DNA of 64,000 nt from Codonopsis lanceolata (GCA_013146195.2 CM028377.1:36089632-36153631); one strand, 5' to 3'. Shown: positions 1-11,838, numbered from the stretch's first letter. Program-made: numbers and translations. Notes: a model not told the origin generated them from the letters alone.

Positions 1-65
1 AATCAACAAAGGAAGAAGTTCAAGTATAGCACGCAAACCGAGCTAACGAATGAGCGGGGTGTTAC
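1..65 (-). mobile_element. Edge of a minus-strand Ty3-type LTR
   Basis: The sequence ending at 65 is the reverse complement of an LTR start (TGTAACACCCC). The next roughly 50 bases resemble the starts of the LTRs at 40289 and 15739, including the shared block that reads GCGTGC on the minus strand. Only this edge lies in the window, the rest being to the left. Immediately to the right (66-105) a short C-rich element occurs twice, which on the minus strand is G-rich and could be the polypurine tract. This would then be a 3' LTR. The family assignment is by eye. Confidence 0.45.
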
Positions 66-1139
66 ATCCCCCGTAGGGTACAGAAATCCCCCGAAGGGTA
101 CAATGTTAAGGTATATCCGAATAACCGCACTCACATGCCAAGTGGTGCAACTTCAATTATTTCAAATGTTGTCATGAAAATCCCCGTGACGGGTTGTTCA
201 TACTTAGTGATCATAAATAGTTTTCAAAACATGAATAGTGCTGTTAATGTACTATTATCAAAACATAAATCATATCAAAATTTGTCATTTTCAATACCAA
301 AGAGTATACCGACAAGGTTTACAAATACAAAGCAATTTCTGAATAACGAAGGTATTTCATGAAAATCAAAGTAGGCATGAAATATGCGAAAACGAAGATA
401 TTCAACAAAGCTAACGACGGAGTCAAAGCAACTACCGACATGAGGTCGGGCATGACAAATGAAAGAACGAAATTCAAGAATAGCGGAAGCCTAAATTTTT
501 TTTCTATATATTTTTGCAAAGTACCTAAAAGAAACGTAATCCCTTACCTGATAGTATTGTTGTGCAAAAATCTCTTGTAAGTAAAGGTATATTATTACGC
601 ACGTCGGTCCGAACCTACGATTTAAAATATAAGTAGATTACATAAATATAGTGTTGGTGCCAAAATCCAACAATTACCCCACATAAAAAAAATATAATGA
701 TTATACTTGTTAAAGCCTAACATAAAAGTATTTTATTTTTATTATTTTGTTTTGATTTCTTTCCATTCATGTACACATCACGTGTACAGGAAACCTTTCT
801 GCACACCTACTCCAACACCTTTCAAACACACACAAGCCTACAAAATTTGGAAACCACACAAACTGTTGACTATTTCTTCCTTTCTCACCTTTCTTCTTTC
901 TTTCATTTCCTTTTTTTTCGTTGTTTTCTTTCTGTGACCTTGCCCCCATTTTATTTTTTAAAACTCTTTCTTCCAATGCCACCAGTACTTTCTCTCTCTT
1001 CACTTCCCCATCCCACGAAATTGCAAACAAATATAACCAACCAACTCTACTGTTCTTCCTCACCTCTATTCTAATCACCACAACAAAGCACAAAACCCAA
1101 TCCACATAGACAATAGGATAACAACCCATACACAAGGTT
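66..1139. other. No recognisable gene; AT-rich repeat-derived DNA
   Basis: No ORF here has a recognisable domain. The open frames are short, overlap on both strands and lack codon structure. The left part is probably the internal 3' region of the minus-strand element whose LTR edge is at 1-65. The CT-rich stretch at 850-1130 could be an untranslated leader of the minus-strand LTR that ends at 1734. Confidence 0.4.
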
Positions 1140-1474
1140 TCGGTCGGTGTTTACATTGGTCAAGAAGGATCACGAGAACTTACCCAAAGAACCTCTCGGT
1201 ATGCTTTCGACTTCGTGCTCACGATTTCTTCTCTTTCTCCTTGCTCCTACCGACGTCTCTCATTTTCTCTTTCTCTGAATCAGCTGCAAGGTAGAGTAGT
1301 GATGTATATGGGTTGTTTCTATCCATAACCCAATCCCTCAATCTCTCTACTTATCTCCAACAATTTCACCCATAACCAAGTTGGTTACCACCCGAAAGTC
1401 CTTCTGTGAAACGGCTCTTGCCTGATTAAAGATCCGGGAGTTGATAAGATAATTTATGGGTTATCATTATTTTA

Positions 1475-1545
<71 letters not shown>

Positions 1546-1734
1546 AAATGATCCAAGCCCAAACCACTAATATTATAATTAAATCAATATACTAATTGTA
1601 TTGGCCCAACACAATTAGGTGACAATTCTAAAGATAGGCCCAAAACAAATAATTTGATTCCAAAGATTTAGGTTGGCCCAAAACAAATATAATATTAATT
1701 ATTATAATTAATATATTTTTATTTGGGGTATTAC
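1140..1734 (-). mobile_element. U3/R part of a minus-strand LTR ending at 1734
   Basis: The right edge is the reverse complement of TGTAATACCCC, a typical Ty3/gypsy LTR start. Read on the minus strand, the LTR start is followed by four TGGGCC/TGGGCT motifs within about 130 bp (near 1556, 1602, 1637 and 1675), then the long trinucleotide repeat, then a CT/GA-rich leader and a GGGTAAGT splice-donor-like site near 1180. The left boundary is not defined. The edge abuts the truncated 5' LTR of element A at 1735/1736, so this LTR and A were joined by rearrangement or A was truncated by it. Confidence 0.45.
1478..1544. repeat. (TTA)n microsatellite
   Basis: About 22 nearly uninterrupted copies of TTA, inside the minus-strand LTR at 1140-1734. 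Confidence 0.95.
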
Positions 1735-1735
1735 A

Positions 1736-3483
1736 CATCCAAATCGAAGCTATCGTCGAGGAGCAAGATTCTCACCGATTAGATTTCATTTATTTCCTCT
1801 TTTTCTTGGCTTAAGGTAAGCTATTGATTCCCCTTAGGATTGTATGCTAGAAATGTTATACTATCCCCTTTCTTTCATGTCTCTCATGCTTCTACCATGT
1901 CAATATCATGCTTTATGATAATTTGATAATATGGAGATTTTGAATGATATAATCACTTTGATTGTTTTGGTCCTAAGCCTAGAATTAATTGTGTTCTATG
2001 CTTCATTTGGAATATCTATTGTTCTTGGACCATTGGCTTTTAATAAAATTTAGGATTTATAATTCTAGGGTTCCATAATTTAGGAATTTATTTTAATTCT
2101 TGACTATGGTTGTTATTTGGATTAATAACCTAGTCTAACCGATATGAGAACTTAGAAAAGAATTTGGAATACAATTAGTGTTTTAACTCTATTTGGTTGA
2201 ATTTATATAGATGAGTCAACGGAGTCTATATTAGTGAACCATTGAACAATACCGACTCAATGATCAATCCTTACGACGTTCTTAAATGTGATTCACTAGA
2301 ATACTAGTTCTAGACTCTTGAATTGGATTGACCATCATACTTGATTTTAATGTCATATAGTAAAATGCCTATTTGACATGTTGAGTTCGCTCTTGTCGAG
2401 CTCAACCCTATTTGATTTATTGATGAGAATATCTACTTGTCATTAATGAGATCGCTCTTGTCGAGCTCGTTCTCTACTTGAATTTTGTTGAGTAAATACT
2501 TACTTGGCATTGCATGAGTCCAACTGGCATACTTGGTCTTTATCACACACCCTTCCACTGTGGATGTAGTGGGAAAGTAGCCCCTTTGTTGTAACCACTA
2601 GAGCGCATTGGTGTGTCTATCCTGGGCATCTCCTCGGAAGGTCGATGTAGTCACACCTTCTGACACCACACTTTCCAGATAACGCATGTATGCAGGAACT
2701 ACGTAGCGGCACCGATTTTCCATATATCCTTATCCTATGTGATTTACTTTCGATCACTTATGTGAAAACAACATGCATCTTGGATATATGAACTTTATGC
2801 TTATGCGGTGATATCTTTTCTTATATGTTGTATAATGTCATGTCATGCATGATTGATAGCTTACAAGTCTTTATGACTTACCCATTCCCCTTTACCGTTT
2901 TAGATCCTAGTAAAGTAGGTCATTCTCAATGAGGCTTGCGGTATTCATGCTTACTTGATTTCTCTTTTGGTCCGGCATTGCGGTTGAAGAGGTGGTTTTA
3001 GATGTCCTCTTCTATTCTTTTGTCTTTTGCAAGGACGATGGGTTTAAAAGCAAGTGAATTAGATTGTTCTTGGTAATGTGTATAAAACTTGTACTTATGA
3101 TCTTTTATTAGCTATTTGTAGTTTCAACACTTGTAGTACTTGTACTCCTTTTTTATGCTGACATTTGTGTAAGCCGAGCTTTGTATATCATGTTATTAGT
3201 CCATTACGTATAGTCTTCCGCTTAGCTCTTATTTATTTTCTTGTTCCATTAACCACTTAGCTTGGGTTCCAGCATGTAGTGTCACCGAAGACTTGGTTTA
3301 ATCGCTTAACTGTTATATCAGGTGAAAAGTTTTTAAAATTCCGGCCTTTTGGTGCTGAGTCGTGCTACGTCTACAATGTTGCATCACGTCATTTTCTATA
3401 ATCGAGTCCTTGCATGATTTCTAGTTCCTTATTTGGACGGCTTGACTTGTGATTCCATCTCGGGTTTGGGTTGGGTCATCACA
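1736..3483 (+). repeat. Element A 5' LTR, 5'-truncated
   Basis: It aligns along its length with 9317-11043 of the right LTR and ends in CA just before the primer-binding site. The first part present in the right LTR (8236-9316), which holds U3 and the TATA-like box, is absent. The transcription start region would therefore be missing from this copy. A strong splice-donor-like GGTAAG at 1815-1820 and an acceptor-like TGCAG ending at 2695 lie inside it. Confidence 0.9.
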
Positions 3484-3484
3484 G

Positions 3485-3496
3485 TTGGTATAGAGC
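3485..3496 (+). other. Element A primer-binding site
   Basis: TTGGTATAGAGC begins 1 base after the LTR end. It resembles TGGTATCAGAGC, the complement of the 3' end of plant initiator Met-tRNA, with one base missing. Confidence 0.8.
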
Positions 3497-3597
3497 GTTC
3501 TTATAGGTTAGCTATCCGCCAGGATAGGTTCCATGGCCTAGATGGGTTGGTTAATTGTGTGATGTTTTAACGTCAAGTGAATTCTTATAGGTGTTTG

Positions 3598-4730
3598 ATG
3601 GTGGTTCCTAGAGGAGCTGGTAACGGTGGAGTTAATTTAGGCCGAGGTAGAGGCAGACCCAGGAGGGTTCCTGATGAGTCTGAGACAAAGTTGCCACCAC
3701 CACCAAATCCAATTAATATGAATGCTCAGATGACGGATATGTATCGCCGTATGATGGAGTTTATGACCAAGATGGCTCAGTTAGGCTAGGGTCAGAATGT
3801 ACCTCCACCACCACCACCAGAACCAAAGGCTAGAGTGTCACCTCAACGGAATGATGTACCACCAAAAGCTAAAGCATAGAATAATGCTATCTTGGAGAGG
3901 TTTTTAAAGATGAATCCACCATCATTTGAAGGAGAGGCGGATCCTAGTATAGCCGAGTTATGGCTAGAGGATTTGAAGAAGATCTTTGCAGCTCTAGACT
4001 GTACGGATGCATAGAAGGTGGTGTTAGCTGTTTATAAGTTGAGGGGAGCTTCCAATCATTGGTGGGAAGTTCTACTTGCTAGTTGGAATCTGAACCGGGT
4101 GGCACGAGTGTGGCCTAACTTTGAGATTGAGTTTAGGGCTTCTTATGTGCCTAATGTGGTTAGACAGCAATGAGAGAAAGAGTTCCAGGATCTGGAGCAA
4201 GGATCGATGTCTGTAGCTCAGTATTCTTCTAAATTCAATGAGTTATCCCGATATTGTGCACATCTTGTGCTGGATGAGAGACACAAGACCCATGGTTCGT
4301 GAAGGGTTTGAAGATTGAGTACATGAAACAGTTATTGTCTATTCAGTTGGCAGATTGCCGGAGTGTGGTGGATCGTGCCTATGAGATTGAGAGGGACATT
4401 GAGGAGCACATACATAAGCCTTGTGTGCAGTCTTCTCAGCTGCAGTCTTTGCTGGTAACCTTACAACATTCAGGGAGAGGTCAATCTTCTGGGAATCGGT
4501 CTGGCTATCAGGACAAGCGTCGCAATGGTGGTCAGAATAGGCGTCCGTCTGAGAGTCATGGTAGTAGTGCTCCTACTCCTCAGGGGCATCAAACTCAAGG
4601 GAGTAGACCATTGATTTGTTCTTTATGTACCAAGTTGGGGCACTCTAGTGAGAAGTTCATAACCAGGCATGGTACGTGTCTTATTTGTGAAGATCCTAGT
4701 CATCAGCTCATGGACTGTCCTAAGTCTTGA
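3598..4730 (+). pseudogene. Element A gag (capsid/nucleocapsid), broken
   Basis: This encoded the structural Gag protein of the virus-like particle. The likely start is the ATG at 3598, about 100 bp after the primer site, followed by a Gly/Arg-rich N-terminus. A capsid (Retrotrans_gag) region lies at about 3890-4290, then a basic Ser/Gln-rich linker. The nucleocapsid at about 4614-4727 contains two zinc-knuckle-like motifs: the second is intact (C-x2-C-x4-H-x4-C) and the first has lost its last Cys. In-frame stops occur at 3787, 3877, 4012 (TAG) and 4171 (TGA), and a one-base frameshift lies near 4290. The TGA at 4728 may also be mutational, since Gag and Pol are usually one frame in this clade. 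Confidence 0.85.
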
Positions 4731-4860
4731 GCTGCTCAGTCTATGGGTTCAGCTCAGCAATCTGGGTCCAAGAGGGACAGTGAAGGGCATCCTAAGGCGC
4801 AGGCTCATGTTTTCGCTTGATCAGCGAGGTGTTCCAGAGTCTACTTCTGTGATTTGAGGT

Positions 4861-6630
4861 ATTCTCATAGTTTTTAGTCATAGGGCTCGAGTTCTTATAG
4901 ATCCGGGGTCTACTCATTCTTATGTCGCATCACATTTCTTAGAGCATTTATGTTTATTGCCTGCTCAGTTGCCTTATGTGCATGAGGTGTCTACACCATT
5001 GGGTGATTGCTTGTTGGCATTTGAGGTTTGTAGGGATTGTGATGTGCTTGTTTTTGATCATGTCTTGCATGTGGATTTGGTAGTATTGCCTATTCGAGAC
5101 TTTGATGTGATTCTTGGTATGAACTGGGTTTGTGTACATCATGCTTTAGTAGATTGCCGTCGTAAGTGAGTCACTTTTGCCATGCCCGGTATTCCAGAGT
5201 TTGTGTTTATGGGTGATCATGCTATGAATGGTATTCATGTTATTTATGCTTTACGGGCTAGACAACTTTTATCAAGTGGGTGTACGGGGTATTTAGCTTG
5301 TATGCTTGATACTAGCATGTGTGGCTCTGTTGAAAGATATTCCGGTAGTTAATGAGTTTCCAGATGTGTTTTCTACCGAATATGCTTTACCTCCTGACCA
5401 AGAGTTAGAGTTTTGTATTGAGCTATTGCCAGGGACTTCGCCTTTTTCTAGGGCACCTTATAGAATGGCTCCGGCGGAGTTGAGAGAGTTGAAAGAACAG
5501 TTGCAGGAACTTCTTGATAGGGAGTTTATTAAACTGAGTGTGTCTCCGTGGGATGCACCGATGTTATTTGTGAGGAAGAAGGATGGTAGTTTATGGCTGT
5601 GTATAGACTATCGACAGTTGAACCAGGTTACTATTAAGAACAGGTATCCCTTACCACACATTAATGATCTCTTTGATCAACTTTAGGGTTCCGTTGTCTA
5701 TTATAAGTTTGGCTTGAGGAGTGGCTATCACCAGTTGAGAGTTCGGGCGGATGATGTCCCGAAGACAACCTTTCGTGCGCATTATGGCCATTTTGAGTTT
5801 GTCGTTATGCCGTTTGGTTTGACTAACACTTCTGCATTTTGCATGGACTTTATGAATAGGGTGTTTCATGAGTATCTTGATTGCTTTGTGGTTCTATTTA
5901 TTGATGATATCCTCGTGTACTCGAAGTCACGAGAGGAGTATAAGAATCATTTGAGAGAGGTTCTTTCCATCTTGCGTAAGAAGCACCTTTATGAGAAGTT
6001 CAGTAAGTGTGCTTTTTGGCTTGAATATGTTGCTTTTCTAGGGCACGTGGTGTCTAGTGATGGCATTGCGGTGGATCCATCCAAGGTTGAGGCGGTTACT
6101 AATTGGAAGACGACTAGTACAGTGACCGAAGTCCATAGTTTCTTAGGCTTGGCAGGTTATTACCGGAGGTTTATCGAGGGATTCTTGAAAATTGCTACTC
6201 CGATTACTAATTTGACATAAAAGAAGTCTTATTTTATATGGAGTGATAAGTGTGAGGCCAGTTTTCAGGAGTTGAAAAGGAGGTTGACTACAGCTCTTAT
6301 CTTAGCATTGCCTAGTGGTTCGAAGAACTTTGTTGTTTATAGTGACGCTTCATTAGAAGGCTTGGGCTGCGTACTTATGCTAGAATGGGAGAGTTATTGC
6401 CTATGCTTCGAGGAAATTATCACCTTATGAGCAGAATTATCCGACACATGATCTTGAGTTGGCAGCCATTATATTTGTGCTTCACAAGTGGAAACATTAT
6501 CTTTATAGGGCAAAGTTCGAAGTATTGACTGATCACAAGAGTTTGAAGTATCTCTTTTCATAGAAGGAGTTAAACATGCGACATAGGCGATGGATGGAGA
6601 AGCTTAAGGATCACAATTGCACAATCTTTT
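4861..6630 (+). pseudogene. Element A pol: protease, reverse transcriptase, RNase H, broken
   Basis: The protease is marked by a Leu-Ile-Asp-Pro-Gly-Ser-Thr motif near 4897, the usual aspartic protease site with Pro after Asp. The reverse transcriptase (about 5306-6220) shows the expected blocks in order, including Phe-Ile-Asp-Asp near 5900, so the catalytic Asp pair is intact. The RNase H region (about 6240-6620) starts with a Tyr-Ser-Asp-Ala motif and is frameshifted near 6380. Stops at 5167 (TGA), 5684 (TAG), 6218 (TAA) and 6561 (TAG) break the frame. The enzyme would have copied element RNA into DNA in the cytoplasmic particle. The assignment is firm; the loss of function is also clear. 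Confidence 0.9.
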
Positions 6631-6639
6631 GCCATCCGG

Positions 6640-8217
6640 GGAAAGCTAACGTTGTTGCGGATGCCTTGATTAGGAAGGCGTATATGTCTTGCTTGATGAT
6701 GAGAGAGTGGAAGATGCTCGAGGATGTCCATGAATGGAGTCCAGTTGTGAGTGAGCATAGTGTTATCTTTGCTAGTGTGCATGCAACGCCTGCTTTGTTT
6801 GGGTTGATCAAGGAAGCTCAGGCTACTGATCCAAATTTGAGGAAGATTATCGATGGATTGGGTATGAATAATACACCTGAGTTATAGATGGGATTTTAAC
6901 TTTTCGAGGTAGAGTTTGCGTTCCTTCTACCGATGGAGTGAAACATATGGTTCTTGATGAGGCTCACAAGGTTAAGTACACTATACATCCAAGGAGTACC
7001 AAATTGTATAGAGACTTGAAAAGACAATTTTGGTAGAATGGAATGAAGAGAGATATCACAGATTATGTATCTAGATGTTTGACATGTCAGCAGGTTAAGG
7101 CTGAACACCAGAGACATGCCGGTTTACTTCAGCCACTTGAGAACCGGAGTGGAAATGTGAGCATATCACTATGGATTTTGTGACAGGGTTTCCACGTACT
7201 CGCCGAGGTTTTGATGTAGTTTGGGTTGTTGTGGATAGGTTGACTAAATCTTCACAATTTATTCCTATTGCGATGACTTATAGTTTGAGTCAGTTGGCAG
7301 CATTGTATATTCAGGATATTGTGAGATTACATTGTATTCCGGTTAGCATTGAGTCACTTCTAGATTTTGGCATTCTTTGTAGGAGGCTTTGGGTACGTAG
7401 TTGAACTTCAGTACGACTTTTCACCGACAATCTAATGGTCAGTTTGAGAGATTGATTCTGGTATTGGAGGATTTATTGCGTGCTTGTGCAGGGATTTCAA
7501 AGGAAGTTGGAATTCTCATTTTCCATTAGCCGAATTCGCGTATAACAACAGTTACTAGTCCAGTATTGAGATGGCACCGTATGAGGCTTTATATGGGCGT
7601 AAGTGTCGTTCACTGATTTGCTGGGATGAAGTTGGTGAAGCTAAGCTTTGGGGTTTGGAAATGGTACAATAGTCAACTGGGAGTGTGAAACTGATTAGAG
7701 ATGGATTGTTACAGCTCAGAGTAGATAGAAAAGCTACACTGACAACCAGAGATGTGACTTAGAGTTTCAGGTTGGTGATTATGTATTCTTGAAAGTATCG
7801 CCCCGATGTAGTACTTAGCGGTTTGGGAAGAAAGGTAAACTTTCACCTATATTTATTGGGCCATTTGAGATCTTAGAGAGGATTGGATCTTTGGCGTATC
7901 AGTTAGCATTGCCACCTTCTATATCGGATGTTCATGATGTCTTCCATGTCTCTATGCTAGGCAAATACTTGAAGGATGAGTCACATGTCCTTACATATGA
8001 TGAGATTACTTTTGAGCCCGACCTTTCTTATGATGAGAAGCCGGTGAGGATTCTTGATACGAAGGAAGAAGTCTTGAGAACAAAGAGGATACCGTTGGTC
8101 AAAGTCATGTGGGAGAACCATGACATCAAGGAAGTTACTTGGGAAACCAAACTTGACTTGAGAGTGAAGTACCCTTTCCTATTTGATGATTCCGGTATGA
8201 ATTTAGGGACTAAATTC
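6640..8217 (+). pseudogene. Element A pol: integrase and chromodomain, broken
   Basis: An HHCC zinc-binding segment lies at about 7000-7110. The integrase core starts near 7150 with an Asp in the block Thr-Met-Asp-Phe-Val. The segment that should hold the second catalytic Asp, near 7350, is missing several codons and the frame shifts afterwards. From 7891 an open frame of 180 codons covers the integrase C-terminus (His-Asp-Val-Phe-His-Val-Ser) and a chromodomain-like segment (Trp-x6-Lys-Glu-Val-Thr-Trp-Glu, about 8100-8200), which in chromoviruses directs insertion into heterochromatin. Stops occur at 6885, 7034, 7556 and 7670. Confidence 0.87.
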
Positions 8218-8225
8218 CTTTTAGT

Positions 8226-8235
8226 GGGGGGAGGA
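8226..8235 (+). other. Element A polypurine tract
   Basis: A run of G/A (GGGGGGAGGA) directly before the right LTR, the expected primer for plus-strand synthesis. The LTR begins AGTGAGAACCC, while the minus-strand family member ending at 39033 begins TGTGAGAACCC, so the first base has changed here. Confidence 0.8.
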
Positions 8236-11043
8236 AGTGAGAACCCAAACCCTACTTGTGTAACATGTCTTCTATGCTTTTATAACATGCTCATTATGTG
8301 CCTTAATATATTTAAGAGTTTATATTGTTCAAATCATGCTTGCATTAGGTCAACTATGATCGTAGTCGCTTGTATGCCTTCTATACTATGCATGCCTTGT
8401 TGTACTTTCTTCGAATGTCGCCATAGTCCTTAACTAAGTCCTAATAGAGTCTTAGTACCTTTCTTACATGTTTTATAACTTCAATCTTGGTCATTGTATG
8501 CTTGGTTGACAGTTTGGAAGCATTGTTGCATCGTTTGACCTTTTGATTCTTAGGGTCTCTCGGTTTATCTTCCTTTGCCTTGTTTCATGTCTTTGAGACT
8601 CGTGAGATGTTAGTTTGAATCCTAGTCCTTAACATGTGTAATATTGTTCATCCATGCTTGTTGTATCTTTGTTTAACTCATCGTTGATTCGTTTAATGTT
8701 CATTGCGAGTTTCGCACTTTATTCCTACTTGTTTCGGGCGTTGTTCGGACCTGTTTCGGACATGGTTTGAGTGTGTTTAACATCCCTTTTGGTTTGGGGT
8801 TAAATTGGACACATTTGAGGCTTCATTTGAAGTCATTTTGCTAAATTTTTGACCAAGCGCTCGCTCAGACAGAGGACCCAAGCTATCGCACATTTTCTAG
8901 AACGTCCACCACTTGGGAAGAAGACCAAGCCCTCGCTTGGCCTCCTAGGCAAGTGACCACTTGCCCCCTGTTTCTGTAATACATGATTTTTCTGCATTTT
9001 GTGATTTTGATCCAATTAGCTTATTACCCCCCATCATTAGTGACCCTAATCTCTTGTATTAGGCCCTAACTAGGTTGACTTAATCCTAAACTCTAATTAG
9101 GAACCTAATCTCTCTCACTCTCCACTTGACATGTGGTATTCCACTACTTTTACATGTGATATATATACTCTCTCCCTCCTTGTGGCTCTCATAAAGCCAC
9201 AAATTTCCTCCATTTTCTTCCTTCCTTTTCTTGAGCTTGTCTGTGTGAATGGTGAGGGGAGATTAGTGTGTGTTTCCTCTCCATCTTGAGTTCGCGAGTC
9301 CCGATTTCTGAACCAAGACATCCAAATCAAAGCTATCGTCGAGGAACACGATTCTCACCGATTAGATTTCATTTATTTCCTCTTTTTCTAGGCTTAAGGT
9401 AAGCTATTGATTCCCCTTAGGATTATATGGTAGAAATGCCATGCTATCCCCTTTCTTTCATGTCTCTCATGCTTCTACCATGTCAATATAATGTTTTATG
9501 ATAATTTGAGAAAATGGAGATTTTGAATGATATACTCACTTTGATTGTTTTGGTCCTAAGCCTAGAACTAATTATGTTCTATGCTTCATTTGGAATATCT
9601 ATTGTTCTTGGACCATTGGCTTTTAACAAATTTTAGGATTTATGATTCTAGGGTTCCATAATTTAGGAATTTATGATAATTCTTAGCTATGGTTGTTATT
9701 TGGATTTATAACCTAGTCTAACTGATACGAGAACTTTGAAAAAAGTTTGGAATACAATTAGTGTTTTAACTCTATTTGGTTGAATTTATATAAATGACTC
9801 AACGTAGTCTATATTAATGAGCCAATGATTAATACTGGCTCAATGATCAATCCCTACGATGTTCTTAAATACGTTTCACTAGAATAGTAGTTCTAGACTC
9901 TTGAATTGGATTGACAATCATGATTGATTTTAATGTCATGTAGTAGAATTCCTATTTGACGTGTTGAGTTCGCTCTTGTCGAGCTCAACCCTACTTGATT
10001 TATTGATGAGAATATCAACTTTCATGAACGAGATCGCTCTTGTCGATCTCGCTCTCTACTTTAGTTTTGTTGAGTAAATACTTACTTGACATTGCATGAG
10101 TCCAGCTGGCATACTTGGTCATTATCACACACCCCTTCACCGTGGCTGCAGTGGGGAAGTAGCCCCTTTGTTGTAACCACTAGAGCGGATTGGTGTGCCT
10201 ATCCTGGGCATCTTCTCGGAAGGTAGATGTACTCACAACCTTCTGACACCTCACTTTCTAGATAACGTTTGTATGCAGGAACTACGTAGCGGCACCGGTT
10301 CTCCATATATCCTTATCCTATGGATTTACTTTCGAGCACTTATGTGAAAACAACGTGTATCTTGGATACATGAACTTTATGCTTATGTGATGATATCTTG
10401 CCTTGTATGTTGTATAATGCCATGTCATGCATGATTGATAGCTTACAAGTCTTTATGACTTACCCATTTCCCTTTACTCTTTTAGATCCTAGTAAAGCAG
10501 GTCTTGCTCACTGAGGCTTACGGTATTCGTGCTTACTTGATTTCTCTTTTGGTTTGGCGTTGCGGTTGAAGAGGTGGTTTTAGATGTCCTCTTCTATTCT
10601 TTTGGCTTTTGCAAGGACGATGGGCTTAAAAGCAAGTCAATTAGACTGTGCTTGGGAATGTGTATAGAACTTGTACTTATGATCTTTTATTAGCTACTTG
10701 TAGTTTCAACACTTGTAGTACTTGTACTTCTTTTTGATGTCGGCATTTGTGTAAACCGAGGTTCGTATATCATGTTATTAGTCCATTACATATAGTCTTC
10801 CGCTGAGCATCCCATTAGCTCTTATTTATTTTCTTGTAGTGTCGCTGAAGACTTGGTTTAATTGCTTAACTATTATATTAGGTGAAAAGTTTTTAAAATT
10901 CCGGCCTTTTGGTGCCTAGTCGTGTTACGTCTACAATGTTGCATCATGTCATTTTCTATAATTAAGTCCTTGCATGATTTCTAGTTCCTTATTTGGATGG
11001 CTTGACTCGTGATTCCATCTCGGGTCCGGGTTGGGTCATCACA
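8236..11043 (+). repeat. Element A 3' LTR (2808 bp)
   Basis: It runs from the polypurine tract to CA at 11043 and matches the 5' LTR and the solo LTR at 24315-39033. Landmarks in order are: a palindrome CCAAGC-CCTC-GCTTGG at 8925-8940; a TATA-like stretch at 9158-9168; a splice-donor-like AAGGTAAGCT with GT at 9399; an acceptor-like TATGCAG ending at 10278 followed by a TACGTA cassette; and the LTR end. The small ORFs inside it are not genes. Confidence 0.9.
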
Positions 11044-11838
11044 GTTGTGCGGGGCAATTCAAACCCAACCTACAGTTGAGCAGGTTTAAGTGTAATTTAC
11101 CCTAAGTAAAATTATGACAGAAATAAAAACCTTAGGATTTTTATTCCCAGAATGTTGATATTACATTAATACGAAGAACTAATATTTGTTAATTAGTAAG
11201 TATTATTCATTTGTTTACGAACCTACCAATATTGTCATGAGTGTATTTGCTTAACTCACATGCACAAAAATCTTATATATATGGATCACAATGTGCTAAC
11301 GGATTTTAACGGAAACTAACTCAGGACTATAGTGCAAGATCTAGGCAGTGAAGGGATTCAATTCACTTCTTGAATGAGGGAAGGGAACCAGAGCACTTTC
11401 CTAAACCCTAGTGGCACCGGCGCAAACCCTCAAACCTCCCTTATTTAACGGTTGTCACTTCTAGGTTGAGCCACGTCGCCCCCACTCTAAAGGCTGGTGA
11501 CCTGCGTCTTCAGTGATGGAGCCCTAGATCCGGCCCCTGCTTGCTCTACCTTCCTGCCAAGTTATCCTCACGCCTTGGCCCGTTTTTACGTGGATAGTCC
11601 GTGTTTCTTGGCTATTGGGCTGCTCCTTTGGGCTGCCTCACCCGGTTCCTTTCACTTTAGATTTTTCTTTTGTTATTTTCTTTATTCTTTTATTAATTAT
11701 CCTAGAAACCCTTGTAAATTTCCAGATCTTCCCTTTAGCTTGGGCAATACTCTTCATATTTTGGGGATCACTTTGGCTAGGGAGTGAGTCGAGAATGGGG
11801 GGAGGCTGAACAGAGTACACGGCTGGAAGGAGAAGAAT
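11044..11838. other. No recognisable gene
   Basis: Unassigned DNA between element A and the Helitron remnant. It holds overlapping ORFs of fewer than 100 codons with no recognisable domain. It could be genuine host intergenic sequence or an old element I cannot name. Confidence 0.4.

Larger units (their letters stand above)
1736..11043 (+). mobile_element. Element A: Tekay/Del-like Ty3/gypsy chromovirus
   Basis: Direct LTRs (1736-3483 and 8236-11043) flank a primer-binding site, gag, protease, reverse transcriptase, RNase H, integrase and chromodomain in Ty3/gypsy order on the plus strand, followed by a G-rich polypurine tract. The very long LTR, Met-tRNA-type primer site and C-terminal chromodomain point to the Tekay/Del clade. 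The left LTR lacks about its first 1.08 kb, so no target duplication can be tested. The coding region has many stop codons, one or more frameshifts and a short integrase deletion, so the copy is not autonomous. Other copies of its LTR family lie at 24315-39033 (minus, solo). Confidence 0.9.

Noticed and set aside
767..1135. 122-codon minus-strand and 101-codon plus-strand overlapping ORFs
   Set aside because: They are mirror frames of a pyrimidine-rich leader-like stretch, with biased composition and no domain.
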